Shown: one piece after another, positions 36,572-44,349 of the stretch
How positions within the stretch are numbered: the stretch's first letter is position 1
How the letters are laid out: each line of letters opens with the position of its first letter
Source: QQVM01 sp964544885
GTDB taxonomy: Bacteria; Bacteroidota; Bacteroidia; AKYH767-A; 2013-40CM-41-45
Direction: 5' to 3'
DNA length: 64,000 bases
NCBI GenBank assembly: GCA_964544885.1
Contig: CAZJDX010000020.1
Span: forward strand, 3,154-67,153
The notes under the pieces: generated by a model
What the model was told of the DNA's origin: nothing
The model's input: the letters and a program-made list of their open reading frames with translations, nothing else
Database searches by the model: none
Made by a program: the position numbers and the translations under genes

Positions 36572-36661
36572 ATGACAGAGTATCAGGAAAATGCAAGCCC
36601 GAATCCCGGCAGTATAAGATTAAAAGACAATTTTCTGCTTGATATCCAACGTATTCCTTAA
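36572..36661 (+). CDS. Possible short leader ORF, 29 codons
   Basis: ATG at 36572 follows an A-rich stretch favoured by Bacteroidota ribosomes, and the frame runs to TAA at 36659-36661. The peptide (MTEYQENASPNPGSIRLK, then 11 more residues) has no recognised family. Its last 23 bases overlap the TTG start of the lipoprotein gene in another frame, so it could couple translation of that gene. It may also be chance. Confidence 0.25.
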   Translation: MTEYQENASPNPGSIRLKDNFLLDIQRIP

Positions 36662-37130
36662 AAGTATTTTACTCCCGCTGGTACTGGTCTTAACGGTATT
36701 GTCCTGCGCCCCGCTAAAGCAACCGGAATTCAAACGGATCGAAAACCTGAGTATCAATCCCGGTGTCAGTGGCCTGGATGGAACTTTTGATCTGGTAGTA
36801 ATCAACCGGAACAAGACCGGACTCAGATTGAGTTCGGCGGAGGCCAGCGTTTATCTGAGAGACAATCTGCTGGGTGTGGCCCGACTGAACCATGCCATAA
36901 GGATTCATGCCGGAAGGGAAAGCAGTATTCCTTTGAAGGCAAGCATCAGTAAGGAGAATATGGTTGGCGCAGTTCCATCCGCCCTGAGTTTACTCTTCGG
37001 CAATTCCGGTGAACAGGTCCGGGTAAGAGGAAGCATCAGGATCAGAAAAATGCTTTGGTGGAAGAAGTTTTCATTTGATTTGAAGCAGGAAATTGACAAG
37101 GATTTTGTGAGAGAATTATACAGTCGATAA
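36639..37130 (+). CDS. Small LEA14-like lipoprotein
   Basis: A 163-residue protein whose N-terminal hydrophobic stretch ends in a lipobox (LTVLSC, Cys at about 23). The mature part resembles LEA type 2 / WHy-like beta-sandwich domains (IENLSINPGVSGLDGTFDLVV at about 36-56 and LSSAEASVYLRDNLLG). The start is a TTG at 36639; no in-frame ATG precedes the signal peptide, so the start is uncertain. The DinB gene begins 3 bp after its stop. Confidence 0.7.
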   Translation: MISNVFLKSILLPLVLVLTVLSCAPLKQPEFKRIENLSINPGVSGLDGTFDLVVINRNKTGLRLSSAEASVYLRDNLLGVARLNHAIRIHAGRESSIPLKASISKENMVGAVPSALSLLFGNSGEQVRVRGSIRIRKMLWWKKFSFDLKQEIDKDFVRELYSR

Positions 37131-37133
37131 AAG

Positions 37134-37691
37134 ATGGAACAAGAAAGCACACAGGATTGTATTCATAAACTTGAACAGCTGAGCAATGCTGTAAGAGAGA
37201 CGTTCAGTACACTCTCAACGGATCAATTGACGTGGAATCCTTCGCCCGGACAATGGAGTATTGCTCAATGCCTCCAACACCTGATCACTTCCAATGAGGC
37301 CTATTTTCCAATGTTCAAAAAATTGCAGCGGGACTACAGGCCGACTTTCTGGGAGAAGTATAATCCCTTCAGTTACACGACCGGAAAAAGTATGGTTGAG
37401 TCACTTGGAAAAAAAGTAAAGAGAAAGTACAGGTCTCCCAGACTTTTCCTGCCAGCGCCTCTTAAAGCCGGTGAAAATATTGTAGAATCCTTTACATCAC
37501 ATCAGTTGACACTGATCGCGCTCTTAGGAAGCCTGCCGGATATGAATGCAAAAAAAGTTATCATCACCTCTCCCGTTTCTCCCCTGATAACCCTGAGTCT
37601 GTATGATTGCCTTCTGGTAATCTCCGGTCATGAAGAGAGGCATTTTGAACAGGCAAAACAAGTGATGCTTACAGAGGGATTTCCCGGATGA
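37134..37691 (+). CDS. DinB superfamily protein
   Basis: A 185-residue four-helix-bundle protein of the DinB/YfiT type. The conserved metal-site His residues appear as WSIAQCLQHLITSNEAYF (His at about 50) and GHEERHFEQAKQVM near the C-terminus. Family members are metal-binding enzymes or thiol transferases (bacillithiol/mycothiol-type); the specific activity is unknown here. It is co-transcribed with the lipoprotein gene (3-bp gap). The 213 bp after it hold only the terminator of the opposing gene. Confidence 0.85.
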   Translation: MEQESTQDCIHKLEQLSNAVRETFSTLSTDQLTWNPSPGQWSIAQCLQHLITSNEAYFPMFKKLQRDYRPTFWEKYNPFSYTTGKSMVESLGKKVKRKYRSPRLFLPAPLKAGENIVESFTSHQLTLIALLGSLPDMNAKKVIITSPVSPLITLSLYDCLLVISGHEERHFEQAKQVMLTEGFPG

Positions 37692-37850
37692 TTACCACCT
37701 GAAGATCCTCTCTCCCTTCCTTTTCAAATTTCATGGATTCACTGCCGGCACATTCCTGATCCTTCATTATTTGTGACATACAAGATTAGGCGGAAAGAAT
37801 AGCTCTTGACAGGACATGAATGAAGAGAATATGTTGCTATCACTGGCAAT

Positions 37851-37878
37851 AAAAAATCCCCACAGCAGCTGCGGGGAT
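37851..37878 (-). terminator. Rho-independent terminator of the 37905-38948 gene
   Basis: On the minus strand, ATCCCC (37878-37873) pairs with GGGGAT (37861-37856), with an inner CAGC/GCTG pairing, and six T follow (37856-37851). It lies 27 bp past the gene end. Confidence 0.85.
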
Positions 37879-37904
37879 CCAACCAAAATCAAACAAAAGA
37901 ATGT

Positions 37905-38948
37905 CTATTTAATTATCAGCTTTTTTGAAACACTGCTTCCCTCCTGGGTTATCTTGAGGAAGTAGCTTCCCGATTTAAGCTTGCCAAGATCAAGTTTTCG
38001 AACTATGCTTCCTTTCTGAACAGGAAATTTTTCTGTATGAAGAATATTACCGTTCGTATCCATAACTTCCAGCAAGGCCTCAGCATTACTATCGGATTCG
38101 AAGCTGATATTGATAATTCCATCTGCAGGATTGGGATAATATCTCAGGTTAAGCAGCCCCGATTCTTTCCGGGCCTTTCCCGGGGAATCCTCCATCGGAC
38201 TTTCCATCCCAGATCCTTTATATTGTCTTTTGAATAGATAAGATCTGCTGCCATCCGGATGGATAATCTCTTTTTCATATACTGGAACCGACTCGTCATC
38301 ATCAGCCGGTACAACCAGATATTCTTCATTCATCAGGCTGTCATGAAACTGATCGCTTTTGTTATCTGTCCATATTCTTCCTCGCCTGCTCATGGACAGA
38401 TCGCAGCACTTCAATTTACATTCCGGTATTGAACAGGATTTTTTACAAGCTGGTTCATTCCCTGCAGCCATTTCTTCAAACTTTCCTGACATGGAACAAT
38501 CCGGCATACTGAAACTGAAATTGAATGCTTCGCCTTCGGCATCCGAAATATTGATCTTTATTTCACTGATGGCTTTTTCGGCTTCAGCAAGAGTCTCTTC
38601 CAGGGATTGCCGGATTTCTTCGTCAGACTCTCGATCTGATTGCCCTGATTTCCGTTTAACGGATGACCTGCCTCTACTTTGAATCATATAGGCTCCCGTT
38701 CCTGATTCCTTTAGTTCAAGCTCAAGATTCTCAAGCATTTCTTTCAGAGCCGCTTTATTATGGATATCAAAGCTTGTATCAATGTCCAGTGACTCACCAT
38801 TCAAATCTTTATGTATTCTTACCGTTATTTTACCTTTTTCCTTCCCCTTTTCAGACTGGGCATACAGTAAGCTTGAGCTGAACAATAAGATGGCAATGAG
38901 CAGGACAAGCCATGATAAAATTTCTTTGGAGTTTAGTCTTGTAGTCAT
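37905..38948 (-). CDS. T9SS-secreted protein with Cys-rich central segment, unknown function
   Basis: A 347-residue protein with a signal peptide (about 1-31). The N-terminal part (about 35-80) reads KITVRIHKDLNGESLDIDTSF. A helical Glu/Lys-rich stretch (about 105-145) and a central segment with seven Cys (PDCSMSGKFEE, then PACKKSCSIPECKLKCC, about 150-185) follow. The end is a T9SS type A sorting domain (YYPNPADGIINISF ... LKSGSYFLKI). I do not recognise the function. It is divergent from the second kinase operon, with shared GTTAA repeats between. A similar arrangement exists at 4354-5371. Confidence 0.75.
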   Translation of the reverse strand: MTTRLNSKEILSWLVLLIAILLFSSSLLYAQSEKGKEKGKITVRIHKDLNGESLDIDTSFDIHNKAALKEMLENLELELKESGTGAYMIQSRGRSSVKRKSGQSDRESDEEIRQSLEETLAEAEKAISEIKINISDAEGEAFNFSFSMPDCSMSGKFEEMAAGNEPACKKSCSIPECKLKCCDLSMSRRGRIWTDNKSDQFHDSLMNEEYLVVPADDDESVPVYEKEIIHPDGSRSYLFKRQYKGSGMESPMEDSPGKARKESGLLNLRYYPNPADGIINISFESDSNAEALLEVMDTNGNILHTEKFPVQKGSIVRKLDLGKLKSGSYFLKITQEGSSVSKKLIIK

Positions 38949-38970
38949 AGCTGGTATTTTTAAGGATTAC

Positions 38971-38978
38971 CAAATCTA
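38971..38978 (-). promoter_or_regulatory. -7 box for the 37905-38948 gene
   Basis: The minus strand reads TAGATTTG, the same eight bases as at 5261-5268, 22 bases before the ATG. The GTTAA array begins 22 bp on its upstream side, exactly as in the first module. Confidence 0.6.
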
Positions 38979-39000
38979 CGTCGCCAATTTCTCATTCATA

Positions 39001-39057
39001 GTTAAAAGGCGGTTAATCATTGTTAATGTTTGGTTAAATTCATAAATTAATTGTTAA
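39001..39057. promoter_or_regulatory. Phased GTTAA direct repeats (module B operator candidate)
   Basis: GTTAA occurs five times, at 39001, 39012, 39022, 39033 and 39053, at offsets of 0, 11, 21, 32 and 52, so all face the same side of the helix (one empty step at about 39043). This is the classic arrangement for tandem binding of an OmpR-family regulator. It sits between divergent promoters of a T9SS protein and a kinase/regulator operon. Confidence 0.65.
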
Positions 39058-39064
39058 GGCTCAT

Positions 39065-39072
39065 TACATTTA
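39065..39072 (+). promoter_or_regulatory. -7 box of the second kinase/regulator operon
   Basis: TACATTTA, one mismatch from TAnnTTTG, 6 bases before the ATG at 39079. It starts 32 bp after the start of the GTTAA at 39033, the same distance as in the first module. No TTG lies at a usual -33 distance, which fits an activator-dependent promoter. Confidence 0.5.
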
Positions 39073-39078
39073 CCCCTG

Positions 39079-40713
39079 ATGAAAAAGAGTAATTTCCGAT
39101 GGATCATAGCCCTCATGAGCCTGGCACTGACCGGCATCATCAGTCTTCAGGTCTATTGGATCGTTCATGATGTACAGGTGAGGGAGCAACAATTCGAGCA
39201 GACCGTCAACCAGGCTCTGAATGCCATTGTTGATAAAATTGAGACGAATGAAGCGATGAATATGCTTCATGAGAAGCTGTTCGACATCGACCCGGCACGC
39301 ATCAGCCGTATGATGATGAAAGACACCCTGGATGAAACTCCACAGATCATCAGCGACACCATCTATGAAACCCCGGAGATACAATTTCTGCCTCCTTCCC
39401 CCTTCTGGTCGGAACTAGATAATGCGGACATCAATATTGAATTTCACCGGCCCGGCAGCAAGCAGTCGTTTTTACGGGTGCAAAGAAGAAACTATTTTCA
39501 TCAGGACTCCATCTCAAAGCATACTATACGTTCTTCCCAGATAATGAGGTTTTATGGTGATTCCGCCGAGGTCATCATCAGGCAAAATGAAGAGAAGATA
39601 AAGGCCAGGATGGAAAAACTCAATGAGGTTATGGAAAAAATGGCCATTGAGTTTGCAAAACCTGAGGACAACCTGCTCAAACGCATCAATACCTATAAAC
39701 TGGACACCCTGATCAGGCAGGAGCTTCTGAAACGGGGAATCGACCTTGGTTATGAATTCGGGATATGGAAAGGCGACAGCAGTAAGCTCGTATTTTCCAA
39801 TGCTTCTCTTAGTCCTGAGGCACTGTTAAATTCTAAGTTCAGGATTCTTCTCTTTCCGAACGACATCGTTTCAAAACCGGATTTCCTCCTTCTTAACCTG
39901 CCACACCGTATGAAGTATGTGCTCGCGTCCATCTGGATGATGCTGGCCGGTTCCATACTCTTTACTTTCATTATCGTCTTTATTTTCTCCTATACCATCA
40001 GCGTTATCATCAGGCAGAAAAAGTTATCGGATATAAAGAGTGATTTTATCAACAATATGACCCACGAGTTTAAAACCCCGATTGCCACCATATCACTTGC
40101 GGTTGACTCCATCCGTGATCAGCGGGTAGCTTCCAATCCGGAAAAGCTGGAATATTTCAGCCGGATTATAAAAGAGGAAAACAAGAGAATGAATTCTCAG
40201 GTCGAAAACGTTCTTCAAATGGCGCAGATCGATAAGGGCGAATTCAGAATACATCCGGAAGAATTAAACCTTCACCAGATTATACAAAAAGCGGTAGAGC
40301 TGATAGCTCTCCAGGTAGAAAACAGACAGGGAAAGATCCAGCTTGATCTTCATGCAACCTTGCCTGTTATTTACGGAGACAGTATCCACCTGAGCAATGT
40401 AATATTCAATCTGGTCGACAATGCCAACAAGTATTCGCCTTCTGTTCCCATGATATTTATAGCCACGGAAAATACCGACCAGGGAATCCTCGTTACAGTC
40501 AGGGATCAGGGAATGGGAATGAACAAAGACGTACAGAAAAAGATCTTCGATAAATTCTTCAGGGTAAGTACCGGAAATATCCATGACATAAAGGGTTTCG
40601 GTCTTGGTCTCAGTTATGTAAAAGCTGTCATTGACCAACATCAGGGTTGGATAAAAGTTGACAGTGAACCAGGCCAGGGTAGCACCTTCACCTTCTTTTT
40701 ACCTTTCAGATAA
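39079..40713 (+). CDS. Two-component sensor histidine kinase (RprX-like)
   Basis: A 544-residue membrane kinase with a first span at about 8-28, a periplasmic part of about 250 residues with a predicted coiled coil (RQNEEKIKARMEKLNEVMEK, about 168-187), a second span at about 281-306, and HisKA with His at about 329 (NNMTHEFKTPIATI). The HATPase domain shows LVDNANKYSP, VRDQGMGMNKD, FDKFFRVSTGN and GFGLGLSYVK. No HAMP domain is seen. The regulator gene follows after 12 bp. It is a paralogue of the kinase at 5371, with a longer sensor region. Confidence 0.92.
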   Translation: MKKSNFRWIIALMSLALTGIISLQVYWIVHDVQVREQQFEQTVNQALNAIVDKIETNEAMNMLHEKLFDIDPARISRMMMKDTLDETPQIISDTIYETPEIQFLPPSPFWSELDNADINIEFHRPGSKQSFLRVQRRNYFHQDSISKHTIRSSQIMRFYGDSAEVIIRQNEEKIKARMEKLNEVMEKMAIEFAKPEDNLLKRINTYKLDTLIRQELLKRGIDLGYEFGIWKGDSSKLVFSNASLSPEALLNSKFRILLFPNDIVSKPDFLLLNLPHRMKYVLASIWMMLAGSILFTFIIVFIFSYTISVIIRQKKLSDIKSDFINNMTHEFKTPIATISLAVDSIRDQRVASNPEKLEYFSRIIKEENKRMNSQVENVLQMAQIDKGEFRIHPEELNLHQIIQKAVELIALQVENRQGKIQLDLHATLPVIYGDSIHLSNVIFNLVDNANKYSPSVPMIFIATENTDQGILVTVRDQGMGMNKDVQKKIFDKFFRVSTGNIHDIKGFGLGLSYVKAVIDQHQGWIKVDSEPGQGSTFTFFLPFR

Positions 40714-40725
40714 TTCAGCATAATC

Positions 40726-41436
40726 ATGATGACTTCTAAAAACAAAAACAAGATCCTGCTTGTAGAAGACGATCCCAACTTCGGATCCGTACTTAAAAAC
40801 TACCTGGAACTGAATGATTACAATGTCAATCTTTGTATCGACGGTAATGCAGGTTACGACCAGTTCGTTACCGGCAAATATGATCTGTGTATTCTGGATG
40901 TGATGATGCCGAGAAAAGACGGGTTCACATTGGCACGGGAGATCAGGGAGAAAGACATTCAGGTGCCTATCATTTTCCTGACAGCCAAAACCATGAAAGA
41001 AGACATGCTTACCGGTTTTCAGTCGGGCGCAGATGATTATCTGACAAAACCTTTCGATTCTGAAGTTTTACTGTATAAACTGAAAGCAATTCTTAAAAGA
41101 AGCAGTGACCGTTTTCATGACAAGACCAGAAAAGAATTTCAAATCGGTAAGTTTCATTTTAACCATGATCACCGGGTTGTCAAATTCGAAGAGCAGAACT
41201 TCAAGCTTTCTCCAAAGGAAGCAGACCTTTTACAATTGCTATGCATCTATAAAAATGAATTGCTGCCCCGTCAGAAAGCGCTTAAGGAGATTTGGGGTGA
41301 GGATAACTACTTCAATGCCCGGAGTATGGATGTTTTCATAACGAAGCTCAGGAAGTATTTTAAAGATGATCCTTTAATCGATATCATCAATATTCACGGG
41401 AAAGGATTTCGTCTGATTGACAATGCACAAGCCTGA
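40726..41436 (+). CDS. OmpR-family response regulator (RprY-like)
   Basis: A 236-residue regulator. The receiver domain (about 8-125) has acidic VEDDP, the phospho-acceptor Asp at about 58 (CILDVMMP) and the Lys in FLTAKT. The winged-helix domain (about 140-234) has MDVFITKLRKYF and the HGKGFRLI wing. It is close to the regulator at 6834 in length and layout. It probably binds the GTTAA array at 39001-39057 and the similar one at 5291-5326; cross-talk between the two regulators is possible. ATG at 40729 is an equally good start. Confidence 0.92.
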   Translation: MMTSKNKNKILLVEDDPNFGSVLKNYLELNDYNVNLCIDGNAGYDQFVTGKYDLCILDVMMPRKDGFTLAREIREKDIQVPIIFLTAKTMKEDMLTGFQSGADDYLTKPFDSEVLLYKLKAILKRSSDRFHDKTRKEFQIGKFHFNHDHRVVKFEEQNFKLSPKEADLLQLLCIYKNELLPRQKALKEIWGEDNYFNARSMDVFITKLRKYFKDDPLIDIINIHGKGFRLIDNAQA

Positions 41437-41567
41437 ACTACACTTTTGTGAAGAGCCGGAATAAGTCAATTTAAACAGCCAGCCTTATTCAGCCTCTGTC
41501 ATTTCAAACTCAGGCAGAACAGCCGGTTAAACCACTGCTTTACACTTAAGAGTCTTGAACAGAATGT

Positions 41568-41584
41568 CAAGGCACATTGCCTTG
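41568..41584. other. Hairpin: possible terminator or operator
   Basis: CAAGGCA and TGCCTTG are exact complements around a 3-base loop. Outside it, TTGAAC (41555-41560) can pair with GTTCAA (41584-41589) with a bulge. A run of six T (41593-41598) follows a few bases later. It may end the kinase/regulator transcript, 130 bp upstream, or regulate the next gene. Confidence 0.4.
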
Positions 41585-41613
41585 TTCAACTATTTTTTGC
41601 CCATAAAAATCCG

Positions 41614-41621
41614 TAGATTTG
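41614..41621 (+). promoter_or_regulatory. -7 box for the 41646 gene
   Basis: TAGATTTG, an exact match, 24 bases before the ATG at 41646. It overlaps an in-frame TTG at 41619 and so supports the later start. TTTG at 41596-41599 is 14 bases upstream, a short spacer for a -33 element. Confidence 0.5.
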
Positions 41622-41645
41622 ACAGGATCATTTCTCCAAGTCAGC

Positions 41646-42311
41646 ATGTCATTCTACATTGCACTCATAGCCTTTCTGGTATCCTTCAGTCTTGCTTTGT
41701 TACTGGTCGCCACTTTCCGGAAAGAGGCCAACAACAGGCTTGTTTTTTTCGCCCTGATGCATCTGATGCTGCTATTTGCATTCCTTGCCTCACTTGTACT
41801 CCGAAATGAAACTACCGCACCCAATTATTTTTTCCTGGCCTATGTGTGTTCCGGATTAATCCTCAGCGGACTGGTCATACGCTCGGGCTTTCACTTTATG
41901 GCAAAAGTGTATTTCAGTCTGTTTGTTCTTACTCTTCCTTTATTCCTCTACTCCCCTTCCATGTTGGTAAACTTTTTACTGACGATGAAGTATTCTTCAG
42001 CACATGGACCAAAATTTCCACTCACCGGCAAGTATTATCTTGAATCCCAGAATGTGATCAGGGAAGATCAGGAGAATATTCTGTACAAGCTGGTCCTCAA
42101 AAGAGGAATGTATCATCAAACGATAGAAAGGGATATTAATTTCGGAGGGAAACTTGATTCCGTTAAAGTTCTTGAGGTGAATGGCACCTACTCCATGAAG
42201 ATCCGCGGCTACCTCAGCAAGATCAGCTTTGTCAGCACGGAATCGGATAGTATGGATACAGAGGTGTCTTTACGAAAAAGAAAATACGGTGACGTGGAGT
42301 ACAGACTCTGA
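41646..42311 (+). CDS. Membrane protein with four N-terminal spans and soluble tail, unknown function
   Basis: A 221-residue protein. Four hydrophobic helices (about 3-22, 31-50, 59-76 and 84-115) are followed by a soluble C-terminal part (about 125-221) with KYYLESQNVIREDQENILYK and a beta-rich end. I recognise no family. It lies downstream of the second kinase/regulator pair, with its own promoter, and 74 bp before the propeller gene. Confidence 0.6.
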   Translation: MSFYIALIAFLVSFSLALLLVATFRKEANNRLVFFALMHLMLLFAFLASLVLRNETTAPNYFFLAYVCSGLILSGLVIRSGFHFMAKVYFSLFVLTLPLFLYSPSMLVNFLLTMKYSSAHGPKFPLTGKYYLESQNVIREDQENILYKLVLKRGMYHQTIERDINFGGKLDSVKVLEVNGTYSMKIRGYLSKISFVSTESDSMDTEVSLRKRKYGDVEYRL

Positions 42312-42385
42312 TCACTGCACGTTTCAAGAAATTATGTCTGCTCCTGTAGTTTATTTCAACAAGTATTACATTTTACCGGATCTGA

Positions 42386-43276
42386 ATGATAAACCTGAAA
42401 TCAATTCTTTACCTCCTGTTGCTTCCCGGGTTAAGCCATGGCGCATCAGGACAGTTACCTGAGACTGACATATTTCTCGCTACAATCTCTGATTCAGCAG
42501 GTAATTGGGAATTCGGAGATCCGGTGAACATAAGCAATCGTCCCGGTTATGATAATCAACCCGGTTTCAGTCCGGGTTCATCCACCTTACTTTATGTCGC
42601 TGTTCTGGATTCTGTTCAGTCTGACATCATGGAATATGATCTGGCCGGCCGGAGATCAAGGCTGCTTATGAGTACACCCGAAAGTGAATACTCTCCCAAT
42701 TTTACTCCGGATGGTAAAGCCATTTCCGTTGTGCGGGTAGATTTCGATGCAGGTCAAAGGTTTTATATGTTGACTCCGGAATATCCTTTCGAAGCAAGGC
42801 TCATTCCGCATACCGACTCCGTGGGTTATTACTGCTGGTTAAATGACAGTCTGCTGGCTATGTTTCTTGTCGGAGAACGCTTCGCACTCACCGTGCTTAA
42901 TGTTAATACAACAGAAAGAACCCTGATTCGTTACGATATCGGAAGGTGTCTGAAATTATCTCCAGACAAAAGTTTGTTATATTTTCTTGACAAATCAGAT
43001 TCACTGAACTGGAAGATAGCCTCCATGTCTGTAAATGGTGGAGAAGTGAAAACAGTATGTGATGCCTTAGCTGACAGTGAGGATTTTGCCTTACTGCCTG
43101 ACGGAACACTGCTTATGGGAAATGAAGGAAAGTTATATACCCGGAGGGTGAACGGGGACAGCAGCTGGAAATTATCAAGGGATTACTCGAAGTCCATCGG
43201 ATCTTTTTACAGAATCTCCGTAAATGAAGAGGGCACACGGATCGCGTTCGTTTCCTTCACGGGCCGGAAACCATGA
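42386..43276 (+). CDS. TolB-like PD40 beta-propeller exported protein
   Basis: A 296-residue protein with a signal peptide (about 1-22). Repeated PD40/TolB-type blades are seen (DNQPGFSPGSSTLLYVA, YSPNFTPDGKAISVVR, RCLKLSPDKSLLYFL). It is probably periplasmic or surface-exposed and binds a partner protein. It has no sorting domain. A box-like TACATTTT (42367-42374) lies upstream. Its stop overlaps the start of the FAD oxidoreductase gene by 4 bp, so the two are coupled in translation although one is exported and the other is cytoplasmic. Confidence 0.72.
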   Translation: MINLKSILYLLLLPGLSHGASGQLPETDIFLATISDSAGNWEFGDPVNISNRPGYDNQPGFSPGSSTLLYVAVLDSVQSDIMEYDLAGRRSRLLMSTPESEYSPNFTPDGKAISVVRVDFDAGQRFYMLTPEYPFEARLIPHTDSVGYYCWLNDSLLAMFLVGERFALTVLNVNTTERTLIRYDIGRCLKLSPDKSLLYFLDKSDSLNWKIASMSVNGGEVKTVCDALADSEDFALLPDGTLLMGNEGKLYTRRVNGDSSWKLSRDYSKSIGSFYRISVNEEGTRIAFVSFTGRKP

Positions 43277-44349
43277 GTTCAGTAAATGAAACCGATTTTC
43301 TTATCGTCGGACAGGGCATTGCGGGAACTCATCTTTGTCATGCGCTGATGAAGCGTCATCAAAGAGTTGAAATTATCGACCGAAACCAGTCCGGTACTTC
43401 ATCACGTGTTGCAGCGGGACTATTCCATCCACTGACCGGAAGGAGATACGCCAAAAGCTGGATGGTAGAAAAGCTCCATGCCTTTGCAACAGGTCTATAC
43501 CGGGAGCAGGAAGAATTGCTCCGGACAAGATTTTTCTTTCCGGCAAAACTGATAGAAATACTCAGCTCTGTTCACGACTTCAATGTACTTTCTGAACGAC
43601 TTGGTGAAAGTTCGGTGGGTCAGTACCTGACGGATTCACCTTCAGAAAATGAATACCAACACTGCCTGAAGGAATATGTTAAAATGGTCGCATTCAAAGG
43701 CTCGGGCTGGATGAATATTGAATTGTATCTGGAGCGTTCCCGGATGTATTTTATGAAACACATGATATACGCTAAGGGAAGCTTTGATACGGAGAGCATG
43801 AAGCAAGTCAGCGACGGGATCATGTATGGAAATTTCCACACTAAAAAGATTATTTTCTGTGAAGGTTCCGATTCAGCAAAGAACTTTCTCTGGAACTGGC
43901 TTCCTTATCAGTTGTCGAAAGGTGAGATCATTACCATTGAGGCTCCGCTGCTGCCTGAACAATACATCATTCTCAGGGGCCTCTTCCTTATTCCGCTTGG
44001 TAATCACCACTTCCGGGTCGGATCGACCTATACGTGGGACTACAGGGATGCTTTACCAAGTGAAGAAGGCCTGCACATCCTCAAGGAAAAACTCGGGCAG
44101 ATCATAAAGGTACCTTATACAGTCATTGATCACAGAGCAGCTGTGAGACCAACCACGAAGGATAGAAGGCCCTTTATCGGTTCTCATCCTGAGTGGAAAA
44201 ACGTCTATATTTTCAACGGCTTTGGAACAAAGGGCGTATTGCTTAGCCCCTATTTTGCCCATGAATTCTGTGATCACCTGCTCCAGGGATCAGAGATTAA
44301 TCCGGAAGCTGATATCCGGCGATTCTACTCTTTCTTCTCAAGAGCCTGA
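43273..44349 (+). CDS. FAD-dependent oxidoreductase (DAO / glycine-oxidase-like)
   Basis: A 358-residue flavoprotein. The N-terminal dinucleotide fold (FLIVGQGIAGTHLCHALMKR) is followed by RVAAGLFHPLTGRRY, and near the C-terminus YIFNGFGTKGVLLSPYFA closes the FAD site. This is the D-amino-acid/glycine oxidase superfamily; the substrate is unknown. It overlaps the propeller gene by 4 bp at its start and the opposing M48 gene by 25 bp at its end. Confidence 0.83.
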   Translation: MSSVNETDFLIVGQGIAGTHLCHALMKRHQRVEIIDRNQSGTSSRVAAGLFHPLTGRRYAKSWMVEKLHAFATGLYREQEELLRTRFFFPAKLIEILSSVHDFNVLSERLGESSVGQYLTDSPSENEYQHCLKEYVKMVAFKGSGWMNIELYLERSRMYFMKHMIYAKGSFDTESMKQVSDGIMYGNFHTKKIIFCEGSDSAKNFLWNWLPYQLSKGEIITIEAPLLPEQYIILRGLFLIPLGNHHFRVGSTYTWDYRDALPSEEGLHILKEKLGQIIKVPYTVIDHRAAVRPTTKDRRPFIGSHPEWKNVYIFNGFGTKGVLLSPYFAHEFCDHLLQGSEINPEADIRRFYSFFSRA

